Origin: Avibacterium volantium
Lineage (GTDB): Bacteria > Pseudomonadota > Gammaproteobacteria > Enterobacterales > Pasteurellaceae
Length of the DNA stretch: 64,000 nt
Assembly: GCF_900635775.1 (NCBI RefSeq)
Contig: NZ_LR134167.1
Span: 777,001-841,000, forward strand
Direction: 5' to 3'
How positions within the stretch are numbered: position 1 is the first letter of the stretch; each line of letters starts with the position of its first letter. Below are positions 1 through 8,056 of the stretch, in pieces. The notes beneath the pieces were generated by a model, which saw only the letters and a program-made list of their open reading frames with translations, ran no database searches and was not told where the DNA came from. Made by a program: the position numbers and the translations under genes.

Positions 1-2430
1 GTTGATAAAACAGAAAACAACTTTACCGATTCCAACCATGCAAAATATTTGTTTAAGGAAAAAATTTTGCATAATGATGATGTTATCCAAATTAAAAACG
101 TGGATACGTTTAGCCCCAATCCAAACGGAATTGAAATTAAATTTACCAGTATTCAAAAGCTATATAACGATATTCACACAGAACGCGAAAATCAAACAAC
201 ATTGGCGGATTTACATAAGCTGAAGATTGTGATGCTGGGTGATGAAGCACACCATTTGAACGCACAAACCAAAAAGGGGAAATCAGCAGAACTCGATTTG
301 GATAAGGAAATTACAGGACAAACCAGTGAAGCGGAAATTGAACGCAAGGGCTGGGAGCATATGGTTTTAGAGTTATTGCTGAATAAAAACGGTAATCCTA
401 GTGAAAATGTATTGCTGGAATTTACCGCTACGCTACCTGAAAACACGGAAGTGCAAGAAAAATACTGTGACAAAATCATCACGAAGTTTGATTTAAAAGA
501 TTTTTTGAGTAAAGGTTACACCAAGTCGATTAACTTGGTTTCTTCCACTTTTGATAAAAGAGAACGTGTATTGCACGCTTTGTTTTTTGCCTGGTATCGC
601 CATCAAATTGCATTGAAATATGGGATTGCAAATTTCAAGCCTGTGATGCTGTTTCGCAGTAAAACGATTGATGAGTCCAAAGCGGATTATCGAGAATTTT
701 TACAATGGGTACAGCATATTCAAGCAGCGGATTTTGCATTTTTAAATCGACTTTCAGATAACCTAAAAACAGACGAAAACGAAAATGAACAAGGCAAAAC
801 ACGCACCGAGCAAGCATTGACATTTATGCGTGAACAAGGCTTAGAACACAGCAATATTGCTGATTGGATTCACCAGTCGTATCAAGCACATAATGTGATC
901 ATAACCAACTCTGAAACCAATAAAACAAAAAAAGAAAAAACCGATGAAGCAACAGAAAAATTGTTGAACAATTTGGAAGCGGCAGATAATCCCATCCGAG
1001 CTATTTTTACTGTTGATAGATTAACCGAAGGCTGGGACGTATTGAATTTGTTTGATATTGTGCGTTTGTATGAAGGGCAAAATGGCGGTGGTACAAACAA
1101 AAAAGCAGGAAAAACAGCATCTGCAACAGTTTCAGAAAAGCAGTTAATCGGGCGTGGTGTACGTTATTTTCCTTTTATGTTTGAAGATAAATTACCCAAT
1201 AAGCGTAAATTTGATGAAAACCAACAACACGATTTGCGTGTGTTGGAAGAATTGTTTTATTACACGCACGATGAAAAATCTCGTTATATTTCTGAATTAA
1301 AGGCGGAATTACGTAAAGATGGTTTCCTGCCTGAAAATACAGATAAGGTTTTAGTCAAAATTGGATTGAAAGAAAAATTTGCACAAGATGAAAGTTTTAG
1401 AAACATTCTGATTTGGGTAAACGAAAAAAAAGCCAATCCACATGCGAAAGCCCATAATGCGGATAGCTTGAAAGCTAATCTACAAACGTTGTCGTTTACC
1501 ACACACGGCAGTCAAATTTTGCTGGAAACTCAATTTAAAGCCGATGAAAAAGATGAACAATCCCAACAAATTGGCAAACAGACTGCATTTACCCAAATAA
1601 TCAAAGTTTCAGAAATGGATAGGCATATTTTCAATAAGGCGTTGCATATTAAAGGAAAAAAGGCAAATTCTTTGTTTCATTTTAACCAGTTGCAAACTAA
1701 GCTGAATATTGCCAGACGTGATGAATTGCAAATGGATTTACTCAAAGATTGGAAGATTGAATTTTTGGGTTTAGACGAAAGTAAAAACATTAGCCCTGCT
1801 GATAAGTTACAGGCTTGTTTGATGGTGCTGGATAAAGTTGAAACCCATTTAAATCAAAGCGATAAGCCATTTATAGGAACAACCGAATTTACGCCTAAAA
1901 ACTTGTGGAAAATTTTTGGCAAACCAAAACAGAAATGGGTTGAAAAATCCCAAATTAAACAATCTGTTATTCAAAAGTATGATTGGTATGTAATGGATAA
2001 CTTTATCGGCAACGCTTTGGAAGAAAATTTGATTACCTTTATTGCCAATCAATTGGGTAATTTGCAAACCAATTATGATGTAAGGTTAATTCGCAATGAA
2101 GAAGTGTTGAGATTAGCCAATTTTGATGATGGCGAGGGTTTTATGCCTGATTTTATTTTGTTGTTGAAAGATAAAAATCGATCTCAAAGCCATCAAACTC
2201 ATGGCTTATTACATTATCAAATTTTTATTGAACCAAAAGGAAATCATTTACTAGAAGCAGATGCTTGGAAACAACAGTTTTTGAATAAGATTACCAATAA
2301 ATATGGTAAAGATAAAATTTTGCGTCGCGATACACCGCATTATCGTTTGATTGGCTTGCCCTTTTTTGCTGATAAAGAGAAAAGTCCTGAACAATATGAA
2401 AAGTTCAAGCAGTTATTTCCCATCGGCTAA
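1..2430 (+). CDS. Type III restriction enzyme Res subunit (helicase-nuclease), 5' end outside window
   Basis: The reading frame is open from the first base, so this is the C-terminal ~809 residues of a larger protein. Visible residues 81-84 read DEAH (Walker B of an SF2 helicase). FTATLP follows as a motif III-like segment, and QLIGRGVRYF near residue 381 is motif VI. Near the C-terminus PD (residues 716-717) followed by EPK (744-746) forms a PD-(D/E)XK nuclease site. Helicase plus C-terminal nuclease is the arrangement of type III Res subunits, which cut DNA after ATP-driven movement with a Mod methyltransferase. The partner mod gene would lie to the left and is not visible. The gene is AT-rich and I see no uptake word in it, which suggests acquired DNA. 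Confidence 0.85.
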   Translation, partial: VDKTENNFTDSNHAKYLFKEKILHNDDVIQIKNVDTFSPNPNGIEIKFTSIQKLYNDIHTERENQTTLADLHKLKIVMLGDEAHHLNAQTKKGKSAELDLDKEITGQTSEAEIERKGWEHMVLELLLNKNGNPSENVLLEFTATLPENTEVQEKYCDKIITKFDLKDFLSKGYTKSINLVSSTFDKRERVLHALFFAWYRHQIALKYGIANFKPVMLFRSKTIDESKADYREFLQWVQHIQAADFAFLNRLSDNLKTDENENEQGKTRTEQALTFMREQGLEHSNIADWIHQSYQAHNVIITNSETNKTKKEKTDEATEKLLNNLEAADNPIRAIFTVDRLTEGWDVLNLFDIVRLYEGQNGGGTNKKAGKTASATVSEKQLIGRGVRYFPFMFEDKLPNKRKFDENQQHDLRVLEELFYYTHDEKSRYISELKAELRKDGFLPENTDKVLVKIGLKEKFAQDESFRNILIWVNEKKANPHAKAHNADSLKANLQTLSFTTHGSQILLETQFKADEKDEQSQQIGKQTAFTQIIKVSEMDRHIFNKALHIKGKKANSLFHFNQLQTKLNIARRDELQMDLLKDWKIEFLGLDESKNISPADKLQACLMVLDKVETHLNQSDKPFIGTTEFTPKNLWKIFGKPKQKWVEKSQIKQSVIQKYDWYVMDNFIGNALEENLITFIANQLGNLQTNYDVRLIRNEEVLRLANFDDGEGFMPDFILLLKDKNRSQSHQTHGLLHYQIFIEPKGNHLLEADAWKQQFLNKITNKYGKDKILRRDTPHYRLIGLPFFADKEKSPEQYEKFKQLFPIG

Positions 2431-2442
2431 TTAAAATCATAA

Positions 2443-2450
2443 AAATCAAA
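2443..2450. repeat. Target-site duplication, left copy (IS1016-like copy 1)
   Basis: AAATCAAA lies directly before the left inverted repeat and recurs at 3163-3170 directly after the right one. Eight bases is the duplication length known for the IS1595 family. The match shows that this copy sits where it transposed. Confidence 0.75.
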
Positions 2451-3162
2451 GGGCTGTAGTAGATTAGCAACAATGCTATACTACAAAAATGAAGGTAACA
2501 TATTGTAAATTAAAGAAATCCATACAGAAAAAACTGCTTGGGTTTTTTGTCGCAGAAGTTACTGCAAGAACAGCAGCAAATTTGCTAGATATTCAACCGA
2601 ATACAGCCGCTTTGTTCTACCATAAAATCAGGCTTGTGATTGGCTATCATTTATCCCTTGAAGTTAACGAGATTTTTGAGGGGGAAATTGAACTAGACGA
2701 AAGCTATTTTGGTGGTCATCGAAAGGGAAAACGAGGACGAGGAGCGGCTGGAAAAGTTGCTGTTTTTGGGTGACTAAAACGACAAGGAAAGGTATTTACT
2801 GTTGTGGTTGAAAACACCAAGAGTGAAACATTACTCCCTGTTATTAAAAGAAAAATCAAGCCTGATAGCTGGGTTTATACGGACACTTATCGCAGTTATG
2901 ATGCGCTTGATGTGAGTGAATTTCACCACGAACGAATCAATCATTCCGAGCTATTTGCGGTGAAACAAAATCATATTAATGGCATTGAAAATTTTTGGAA
3001 TCAGGCGAAGCGGATACTGCGAAAATATAATGGAATTAACCGAAAAAACTTTCCTTTATTCTTGAAGGAATGTGAATTTCGGTTTAACTTTGGGACACCA
3101 AAAGAGCAGTTAAAAATATTGCGAAAATGGTGTGAAATTTAGGGCTAATCTACTACAGCTCC
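2451..3162 (+). mobile_element. IS1016-like insertion sequence (IS1595 family), copy 1
   Basis: The ~712-bp element is bounded by inverted repeats: GCTGTAGTAGATTAGC at 2453-2468 and its complement at 3144-3159. It is flanked by an 8-bp direct repeat. It carries one transposase gene of the ISXO2/IS1595 type, close in sequence to the copy at 42858-43568. It lies just downstream of the type III restriction gene without interrupting it. The transposase has an internal stop, so the copy is probably unable to move by itself. Confidence 0.85.
2489..3142 (+). pseudogene. IS1016-type transposase, one in-frame stop
   Basis: The frame encodes 217 residues but is interrupted by TGA at 2771-2773, where the second copy of this IS reads TTA (Leu). 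Both halves are in the same frame, so a single substitution explains the break. Family features seen are the LDESYFGGHRKGKRG segment (first acidic residue of the catalytic site), YTDTYRSYDAL (second) and NGIENFWNQAKR (third region). The C-terminus, FGTPKEQLKILRKWCEI, is complete here but frameshifted in the second copy. Full activity would need stop readthrough or repair. Confidence 0.88.
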
Positions 3163-3257
3163 AAATCAAATTATTTTTAAATGAGATTACAAGAAAGATC
3201 GGAATATTTTCATCGCTAACAATATATAAAGCAATTTTATTAATTACCTAGAATCAG

Positions 3258-3282
3258 AAAGAGCGTTCCTCGAACGCTCTTT
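3258..3282 (-). terminator. Hairpin downstream of dps
   Basis: AAAGAGCGTTC at 3258-3268 and GAACGCTCTTT at 3272-3282 form an 11-bp perfect stem with a 3-base loop. It lies 54 bp past the dps stop, so it probably ends that transcript. The run of T after the stem is short. Confidence 0.6.
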
Positions 3283-3335
3283 ACTGGTGTTGCCTTTATC
3301 AACGGATTGTTAAAACACAGCCTTTTATTCAAAAG

Positions 3336-3815
3336 TTAGCTATTGCAACTTTCACAAGCTGCAGTAAACATCCACACTAATTTTTCTTGCTCTTTGATGT
3401 AGTCGCTCATTTGTGAAGCGGTGCCTTCATCATCTGCATCAGCGGCTAAGGCTAAGATTTCACGTTGTTGTTTTAACAAGGTTTTGAAACCACTTAATGT
3501 GCCACTTAAACAGTCTTGCGCTGCACTCACGCCTGTATGTTCTTTGATTAAAGATTTGGTTAAATACTCGCTGAACGCATTGCTTGGCGTGTAGCCTAAC
3601 GTCAAAATACGCTCTGCGATTTCGTCCACTTTCACCACTAAATCATCATAAATTTCCTCAAATTTTGCGTGTAATTCAAAGAAGTTTACCCCTTTAATGT
3701 TCCAGTGATAACCGCGCACGTTCATATAAAATACTTGATAAGTCGCAAGTAAATTATTGAGTTCTTGTGCTAATTTTTCTGAAGTCGCTTTGTCTAAGCC
3801 GATATTTGTTGCCAT
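3336..3815 (-). CDS. dps: Dps, DNA-binding ferritin-like protein
   Basis: The 159-residue protein has the length and pattern of Dps mini-ferritins. These form dodecamers in the cytoplasm that oxidise Fe(II) with peroxide and shield DNA in starved or oxidatively stressed cells. The ferroxidase set is readable with the family spacing: H37, H49, E53 (where E. coli has Asp), D64 and E68. The start at 3815 is preceded by AGAGGAGAACATACT, a good ribosome site. The gene is monocistronic, with a hairpin downstream. The region just upstream is AT-rich and probably holds the promoter, but I see no clear OxyR site. Confidence 0.93.
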   Translation of the reverse strand: MATNIGLDKATSEKLAQELNNLLATYQVFYMNVRGYHWNIKGVNFFELHAKFEEIYDDLVVKVDEIAERILTLGYTPSNAFSEYLTKSLIKEHTGVSAAQDCLSGTLSGFKTLLKQQREILALAADADDEGTASQMSDYIKEQEKLVWMFTAACESCNS

Positions 3816-3933
3816 AGTATGTTCTCCTCTGTTTTGTTGGAAATATAATAGGGATTAATCCCTTACAAATAAAATGGATATAAATGATAGATTTAATAGT
3901 TTAAAACTATTCATCACAAATCCATTGATAGCT

Positions 3934-4503
3934 TTAAGTTTTCAGCCAGTTAGCAATTAATGCCTTGCCCTGTTCTGAAATATAGGATTCTGGGTGAAAT
4001 TGTACGCCAAAAATTGGCAAATGGCGATGCTGCATTGCCATAATCACATCGTCTTCGCAAGTGGCAGTAATCTCCAATTGTGGCGGAAAATGCTGCTGTG
4101 AGACCGCCCACGAATGATAAAGCCCAATTTGAAATTGCGTAGGCAAGCCGAAAAATAAGACAGAATTTGACCGCACTTTGATTTGCTTTGCCTGCCCGTG
4201 TCGCACCTGCGGCAAATTATACAAGGTTGCACCAAAAAACTGGCACAGGGTTTGATGCCCAAGGCAAACGCCCAAAATTGATTTTCGATGCTGATAGCGC
4301 TCCAACATCGCAAACAGTTGTGGATAAGCACTCGGCACATCAGGACCGGGGGAAATCAAAATATGGCTGAAATTATCCACTTCATCAAGATTTAGCTGTT
4401 CCACATTCACCACAGAAAACGGCACGTCAAATTGACGAATTAAATCCACTAAATTATAGGTAAAAGAATCGTGATTATTGATAATTAATAAATTTGTGTT
4501 CAT
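3934..4503 (-). CDS. pabA: Aminodeoxychorismate/anthranilate synthase glutamine amidotransferase subunit
   Basis: The 189-residue class I glutamine amidotransferase supplies ammonia from glutamine to a chorismate-amidating partner. The nucleophile C80 lies in GVCLGHQTLC and the H170/E172 pair in VQFHPES. SPGP near residue 51 is the oxyanion strand. It is divergent from pabB with only 56 bp between starts, and pabC follows pabB, so a role in p-aminobenzoate (folate) synthesis is more likely than tryptophan synthesis, although TrpG and PabA are close relatives. An uptake word lies in the gene near 4173. Confidence 0.85.
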   Translation of the reverse strand: MNTNLLIINNHDSFTYNLVDLIRQFDVPFSVVNVEQLNLDEVDNFSHILISPGPDVPSAYPQLFAMLERYQHRKSILGVCLGHQTLCQFFGATLYNLPQVRHGQAKQIKVRSNSVLFFGLPTQFQIGLYHSWAVSQQHFPPQLEITATCEDDVIMAMQHRHLPIFGVQFHPESYISEQGKALIANWLKT

Positions 4504-4559
4504 TCTGAAGATTTTCTACAATGCTGGCATTTGATTATCTTACTTGATTAGCCCTTTTT

Positions 4560-5555
4560 ATGCTATTGAATGACTTTATTTCGCAAGCCAACCAACTAGG
4601 AAACCAGCGAGCGCCCTTTTTCTTTTTGATTGATTTTGAACAGCAAAAACCTGTTATTTGCCCCCTTGCACAATGCGCTGAACAAGGTATTTGGTTTGAA
4701 TTTGCCAGCCAAAATAATCTTGCAACGGCACAAAAAGCAACCCTAAAACAGCCCTTTAAGCTAGAAAAATTTCCCATCGATTTCGCCACTTATCAGCAAA
4801 GCTTTGAGATTGTGCAACAGGCGTTACAGCAAGGAAATTCCTATTTGCTTAATCTCACTTACGCCACGCCGATTGCGATAAATTACGATCTCAATACGCT
4901 GTTTTATGCCACGCAAGCGAAATATAAGCTCTTGTTTAAAAACGAGTTTGTCTGTTTTTCCCCTGAGCCTTTCGTGAAAATCGCGCATAACCAAATTTTC
5001 ACTTACCCAATGAAAGGCACGATTAACGCCAACTTGCCTGATGCAGAGAAGCAATTACTCAATTGTGAAAAAGAGCAACGGGAACATTACACCATTGTGG
5101 ATTTAATGCGTAATGATCTGGCTATCGTAGGGCAAAATGTGCAAGTAAAGCGTTTTCGTTATTTAGAAAAGATTTTCACCGAACGTGGTGCGATCTGGCA
5201 GACAAGTTCAGAGATTTGTGCCGACCTTAAGAAAAACTGGCAAGCCAACATCGGCACAATACTCAGCCAGCTTTTACCCGCAGGCTCAATCAGCGGTGCG
5301 CCGAAAGAAAAAACCGTTGCCACCATTCAACAAGCGGAATTAGCACCACGGGGCTATTACACTGGCGTGTTTGGCATTTTTAACGGCGAAAGCCTAGAAA
5401 GTGCGGTGGCCATTCGCTTTATTTCTCAGCAAAACGGAAACTATGCTTTCCACAGTGGCGGCGGCATCACCATTCAAAGCAGTGCCTCACAAGAATATCA
5501 AGAATTGTTAGAGAAAATTTATGTCCCTCTTAAATTTCAGCAAGGAACAAAATGA
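4560..5555 (+). CDS. pabB: Aminodeoxychorismate synthase component I (short form)
   Basis: The 331-residue protein belongs to the chorismate-binding family (TrpE/PabB/MenF). It aminates chorismate to 4-amino-4-deoxychorismate using ammonia from the PabA partner. The signature PAGSISGAPKEKT near residue 240 and ARGYYTGVFG following it are diagnostic. Classical PabB is about 450 residues; this form lacks most of the N-terminal TrpE-like domain and starts close to the catalytic core. It overlaps pabC by the four bases ATGA, suggesting coupled translation. No strong ribosome site precedes the ATG at 4560, so the start is only probable. Confidence 0.87.
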   Translation: MLLNDFISQANQLGNQRAPFFFLIDFEQQKPVICPLAQCAEQGIWFEFASQNNLATAQKATLKQPFKLEKFPIDFATYQQSFEIVQQALQQGNSYLLNLTYATPIAINYDLNTLFYATQAKYKLLFKNEFVCFSPEPFVKIAHNQIFTYPMKGTINANLPDAEKQLLNCEKEQREHYTIVDLMRNDLAIVGQNVQVKRFRYLEKIFTERGAIWQTSSEICADLKKNWQANIGTILSQLLPAGSISGAPKEKTVATIQQAELAPRGYYTGVFGIFNGESLESAVAIRFISQQNGNYAFHSGGGITIQSSASQEYQELLEKIYVPLKFQQGTK

Positions 5556-6136
5556 TGAATTTTCCCCTGTTTGAAACCCTGTGCATTGAAAATGGGCAAG
5601 TGCAAAATCTTGCCCTGCACCAACAGCGTTATGAAAACAGCCTGCGTGAATTTTATGTAGGACAATCTTATGAAATTTTTTCCCTCGCAAAAATTCTGCA
5701 AAAAAACACCGCACTTTGGGCAAATCTTCAAAGCCCGATTATCCGCTGCCGTATCGACTACAACGCCACGCAATATCACCTGCAATGTTTTCCCTATCAG
5801 CGTAAAACCTACCAACGCTTCCAGCCTGTGATTTGCGATGACATTGACTACCACCTGAAATACAGCGATCGTGCTATCTTCAACGAATTGCTAAAACAAA
5901 AAGGCGATTGTGATGAGATTATGATTATCAAAAATGGTAAGGTAACGGATTGCTCCATTGGTAATCTTGTGTTACGCCAAGGCTCACAATGGTTCACCCC
6001 CGACAGCCCCTTATTAATCGGTACCCAACGCACCGCATTACTGCAACAAAATAAAATCAAAGTGCGGTCAATTTTTCTCGCTGATTTAGCTGATTATGAG
6101 GAAATTAGACTGATTAATGCGTTAAATCCGTTGTGA
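5552..6136 (+). CDS. pabC: Class IV aminotransferase family protein, probable aminodeoxychorismate lyase
   Basis: The 194-residue protein is of the PLP fold-type IV family, shorter than E. coli PabC (~270). Readable parts are the N-terminal FETLCIENGQVQNLALHQQR segment, the central LKYSDR segment holding the likely PLP lysine, and VTDCSIGNLVL, matching the family T(E/D)-x-S-x-x-N motif. A PabC would split 4-amino-4-deoxychorismate to p-aminobenzoate and pyruvate. Its four-base overlap with pabB and the nearby pabA complete a three-gene PABA set. The function rests on family plus context. Confidence 0.78.
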   Translation: MMNFPLFETLCIENGQVQNLALHQQRYENSLREFYVGQSYEIFSLAKILQKNTALWANLQSPIIRCRIDYNATQYHLQCFPYQRKTYQRFQPVICDDIDYHLKYSDRAIFNELLKQKGDCDEIMIIKNGKVTDCSIGNLVLRQGSQWFTPDSPLLIGTQRTALLQQNKIKVRSIFLADLADYEEIRLINALNPL

Positions 6137-6162
6137 GTTTTTAACCGTTCTTTTGATGATTT

Positions 6163-6237
6163 GTGTAGGGGCTAGGCTGTGTGCCTGCTCGAATGGGGGG
6201 AAATGTCGGGCGGACACATAGGTCCACCCCTACGCAC
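6163..6237. repeat. Imperfect palindromic intergenic element
   Basis: In the 187-bp space between pabC and the toxin-antitoxin pair, GTGTAGGGG at 6163-6171 pairs imperfectly with CCCCTACGCAC at 6227-6237. The stretch is richer in G+C than its surroundings. It could be a small dispersed repeat or serve as a terminator for pabC; one window cannot decide. Confidence 0.45.
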
Positions 6238-6323
6238 TAAAGCCCCTTGAATCTGTTGTTGTTCACTGTAAAAAGTGCTAGGATCGGTTCAATATTCGTT
6301 CAAGTTTATTAGAGAGAAGCCAA

Positions 6324-6509
6324 ATGTTTAAAGAAAAAGGTTATGATGAATTTTTAGCAGAAAAAATCCGCCGTGCTGATGAAGATTTTAAAGCGGGGCG
6401 TGTTTTTACCCTTGAGCAAGCCAATGCAAAATGGCAGGCAACGATTGAACGAAAAGCAGCAGAACTCGCCGCACAAGAAGAAGCTCTGCTCGGTGGAGCT
6501 TATGACTAA
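6324..6509 (+). CDS. Antitoxin of a type II toxin-antitoxin pair
   Basis: This is a 61-residue, charged, mostly helical protein encoded immediately before a ParE/RelE-type toxin and overlapping it by 8 bp. That order and overlap are the usual layout of such pairs, in which the antitoxin wraps the toxin and often represses the operon. AGAGAGAAGC lies upstream of the ATG. I recognise no specific antitoxin family; the C-terminal half (ATIERKAAELAAQEEALLGG) looks like a toxin-wrapping helix. The role is inferred from the neighbour. Confidence 0.72.
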   Translation: MFKEKGYDEFLAEKIRRADEDFKAGRVFTLEQANAKWQATIERKAAELAAQEEALLGGAYD

Positions 6510-6786
6510 TATCATTTTATCTGATTTAGCCCTCAATGACATCGATGAGATTTTAGCCAGTGTTTATGAATTTACTGGTTTTATTTCCACGCCACAAAAA
6601 TTACAGCAAGAATTTAACAAAACTTTTGAACTTATCGCCTTTATGCCACAAGCTATCGGTCGAATGCGCAATGATGGAACGCGCGAAGCCTTTTGCCGTG
6701 GTTATCGTATTGTTTATGATATTTTAGGCGATGAAGTGCATATCAAAACCATTATCCATAGTCGCAGGCTTTATCCACGTCCTTAA
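6502..6786 (+). CDS. ParE/RelE-superfamily toxin
   Basis: The protein is 94 residues, starting at the ATG at 6502 inside the end of the antitoxin gene. The frame is open further upstream, but the overlap start fits a toxin-antitoxin pair. The C-terminal strands GYRIVYDILGDEVHIKTIIHSRRLYP are the usual end of RelE/ParE toxins, with basic and aromatic residues near the terminus. ParE members poison gyrase and RelE members cut ribosome-bound mRNA; I cannot tell which applies. AIGRMRNDGTREAFCRGYRI resembles the ParE-like mid-section. Confidence 0.8.
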   Translation: MTNIILSDLALNDIDEILASVYEFTGFISTPQKLQQEFNKTFELIAFMPQAIGRMRNDGTREAFCRGYRIVYDILGDEVHIKTIIHSRRLYPRP

Positions 6787-6876
6787 TAAGCTCTTTATAT
6801 AAATAGATTTTCCTTTCAGTTTTCGGCAAGATTACATAGAATAAAACCATCTTTTCATTCAATAAAAGGAAATAAA

Positions 6877-7296
6877 ATGACAAAAATTATTCATACCGAA
6901 AAAGCGCCAGCGGCGATTGGGCCTTATGTACAAGCGGTGGATTTAGGCAATTTAGTACTAACTTCTGGGCAAATTCCGGTTAATCCTGCAACAGGTGAAG
7001 TGCCGGTGGATATTGTGGCTCAAGCACGCCAATCTTTAGAAAATGTTAAAGCCATTATTGAGCAAGCAGGTTTAACTGTGGCTGATATTGTGAAAACGAC
7101 GGTTTTTGTTAAAGACTTGAATGATTTTGCTACTGTAAATGCAGAATATGAACGTTTCTTTAAAGAAAATAATCACCCTAATTTCCCTGCTCGCTCTTGT
7201 GTTGAAGTGGCTCGATTGCCAAAAGATGTGGGTGTAGAAATTGAAGCCATTGCGGTGAGAAATTCCAAAGGATATGGAATTTCTATCTGTAGATAA
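6877..7296 (+). CDS. ridA: RidA family reactive enamine/imine deaminase
   Basis: The 139-residue protein hydrolyses 2-aminoacrylate and related enamines made by PLP enzymes, limiting damage to those enzymes. Family landmarks are KAPAAIGPYVQAV at the N-terminus, LTSGQIPVNPATG, and the C-terminal PARSCVEVARLPKDVGVEIEAIAV with the conserved arginine in the active site. Typical RidA stops soon after EAIAV; here about a dozen residues (RNSKGYGISICR) follow. The ATG has a clear AAAAGGAAATAAA ribosome site. The stop lies 16 bp before the left end of the large transposon. Confidence 0.9.
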   Translation: MTKIIHTEKAPAAIGPYVQAVDLGNLVLTSGQIPVNPATGEVPVDIVAQARQSLENVKAIIEQAGLTVADIVKTTVFVKDLNDFATVNAEYERFFKENNHPNFPARSCVEVARLPKDVGVEIEAIAVRNSKGYGISICR

Positions 7297-7304
7297 TAAT
7301 CACA

Positions 7305-7312
7305 AAAAATAA
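7305..7312. repeat. Target-site duplication, left copy (8.6-kb transposon)
   Basis: AAAAATAA lies directly outside the left terminal inverted repeat, and an identical AAAAATAA follows the right one at 15880-15887. Eight bases is the IS1595-family length. The sequence is A-rich, so chance identity is easier than for mixed sequence, but the position is exact on both sides. Confidence 0.8.
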
Positions 7313-7337
7313 CGGTATTATGTAGCAGTTGCACAAA
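7313..7337 (+). repeat. Left terminal inverted repeat of the transposon
   Basis: These 25 bases, starting CGGTATTATGTAGCAG and ending CACAAA, are the exact reverse complement of 15855-15879. Identity ends sharply on the inner side. Confidence 0.9.
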
Positions 7338-7366
7338 ACCAAAACTTGAATAATTAACCGTTGAAA

Positions 7367-7404
7367 AGAAAGCCTTTAGCTTAATGATAAGTTAAAGGCT
7401 TTCT
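7367..7404. terminator. Hairpin inside the left end of the transposon
   Basis: AGAAAGCCTTTA at 7367-7378 pairs with TAAAGGCTTTCT at 7393-7404, a 12-bp stem. It lies 32 bp past the stop of the leftward gene at 7436-7948 and may insulate the element from ridA transcription. Confidence 0.6.
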
Positions 7405-7435
7405 GATTTAAAGGATATTGAAAAATATAACTCAC

Positions 7436-7948
7436 TTAAAAAGAAACATCGTCATCGAAATCCCAAACAGGATTTTCCATTTCAGTAGAAGATGTCTTTT
7501 TAGATGATTTTTTACTGACAGAATCTTTTTCCCATAACAAATCTTCCATTACTGGTGGATAGGCAACATTTGCCCTTGCTACAAAATCCGATTGGGTGAG
7601 ATATTTTCTGATTCGAACCGAGCATCGTAGATTACGTTCATCTTCTGCAAAACTCACTTCAATATCTGAGATATTTGGACTTTCATCGCTCTCTGATTCA
7701 GAGAGGTTAATTCTAAACACAGCAAGCACAACTTGATTATCCGCAATTTCATACGCCCCATAAAAAGTAAAGAAATCCGAAGGTAGTCGTTCAACATGTT
7801 TCGCCATTGAGCTTAAATCACTAAATAAAGACATGTAATTACGCTCAAAGCTCACGTTAGAATAAAGCAAAGCAATCCCTTGCATAAACGCTTGAAAATG
7901 CTCGTAAGACATTTTAGTAAGGTTTGTATTGATTCTTTTTTCAGTCAT
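7436..7948 (-). CDS. Unknown protein with SSB-like acidic C-terminal tip
   Basis: I do not recognise the 170-residue body. It starts at an ATG with an AGAGGA ribosome site, has a compact N-terminal two-thirds, then a Ser/Lys-rich linker (about 148-158). It ends in WDFDDDVSF, almost the DFDDDIPF tip by which bacterial single-stranded DNA binding protein docks RecO, PriA, exonuclease I and other repair proteins. The body does not read as an obvious SSB OB-fold, but low-similarity OB-folds cannot be excluded. It is the outermost gene on the left of the transposon. A role in element replication or repair, or in competing with host SSB, is inference. Confidence 0.6.
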   Translation of the reverse strand: MTEKRINTNLTKMSYEHFQAFMQGIALLYSNVSFERNYMSLFSDLSSMAKHVERLPSDFFTFYGAYEIADNQVVLAVFRINLSESESDESPNISDIEVSFAEDERNLRCSVRIRKYLTQSDFVARANVAYPPVMEDLLWEKDSVSKKSSKKTSSTEMENPVWDFDDDVSF

Positions 7949-8056
7949 TTTGTATTCCTCTTTGTTGCAATGTTACGCTGCATTTAGGTAGCGTGAATCG
8001 TTTGAAGCAGTCAGGCTTGCTAAACCAAACAAGGCTTCGGCTTTTTTATTACCTTG

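Noticed and set aside
8005..8056. Strong terminator at the end of the broken transposase
   Set aside because: The GCTT/AAGC segments here pair only partly and in several ways; I could not define one convincing stem.
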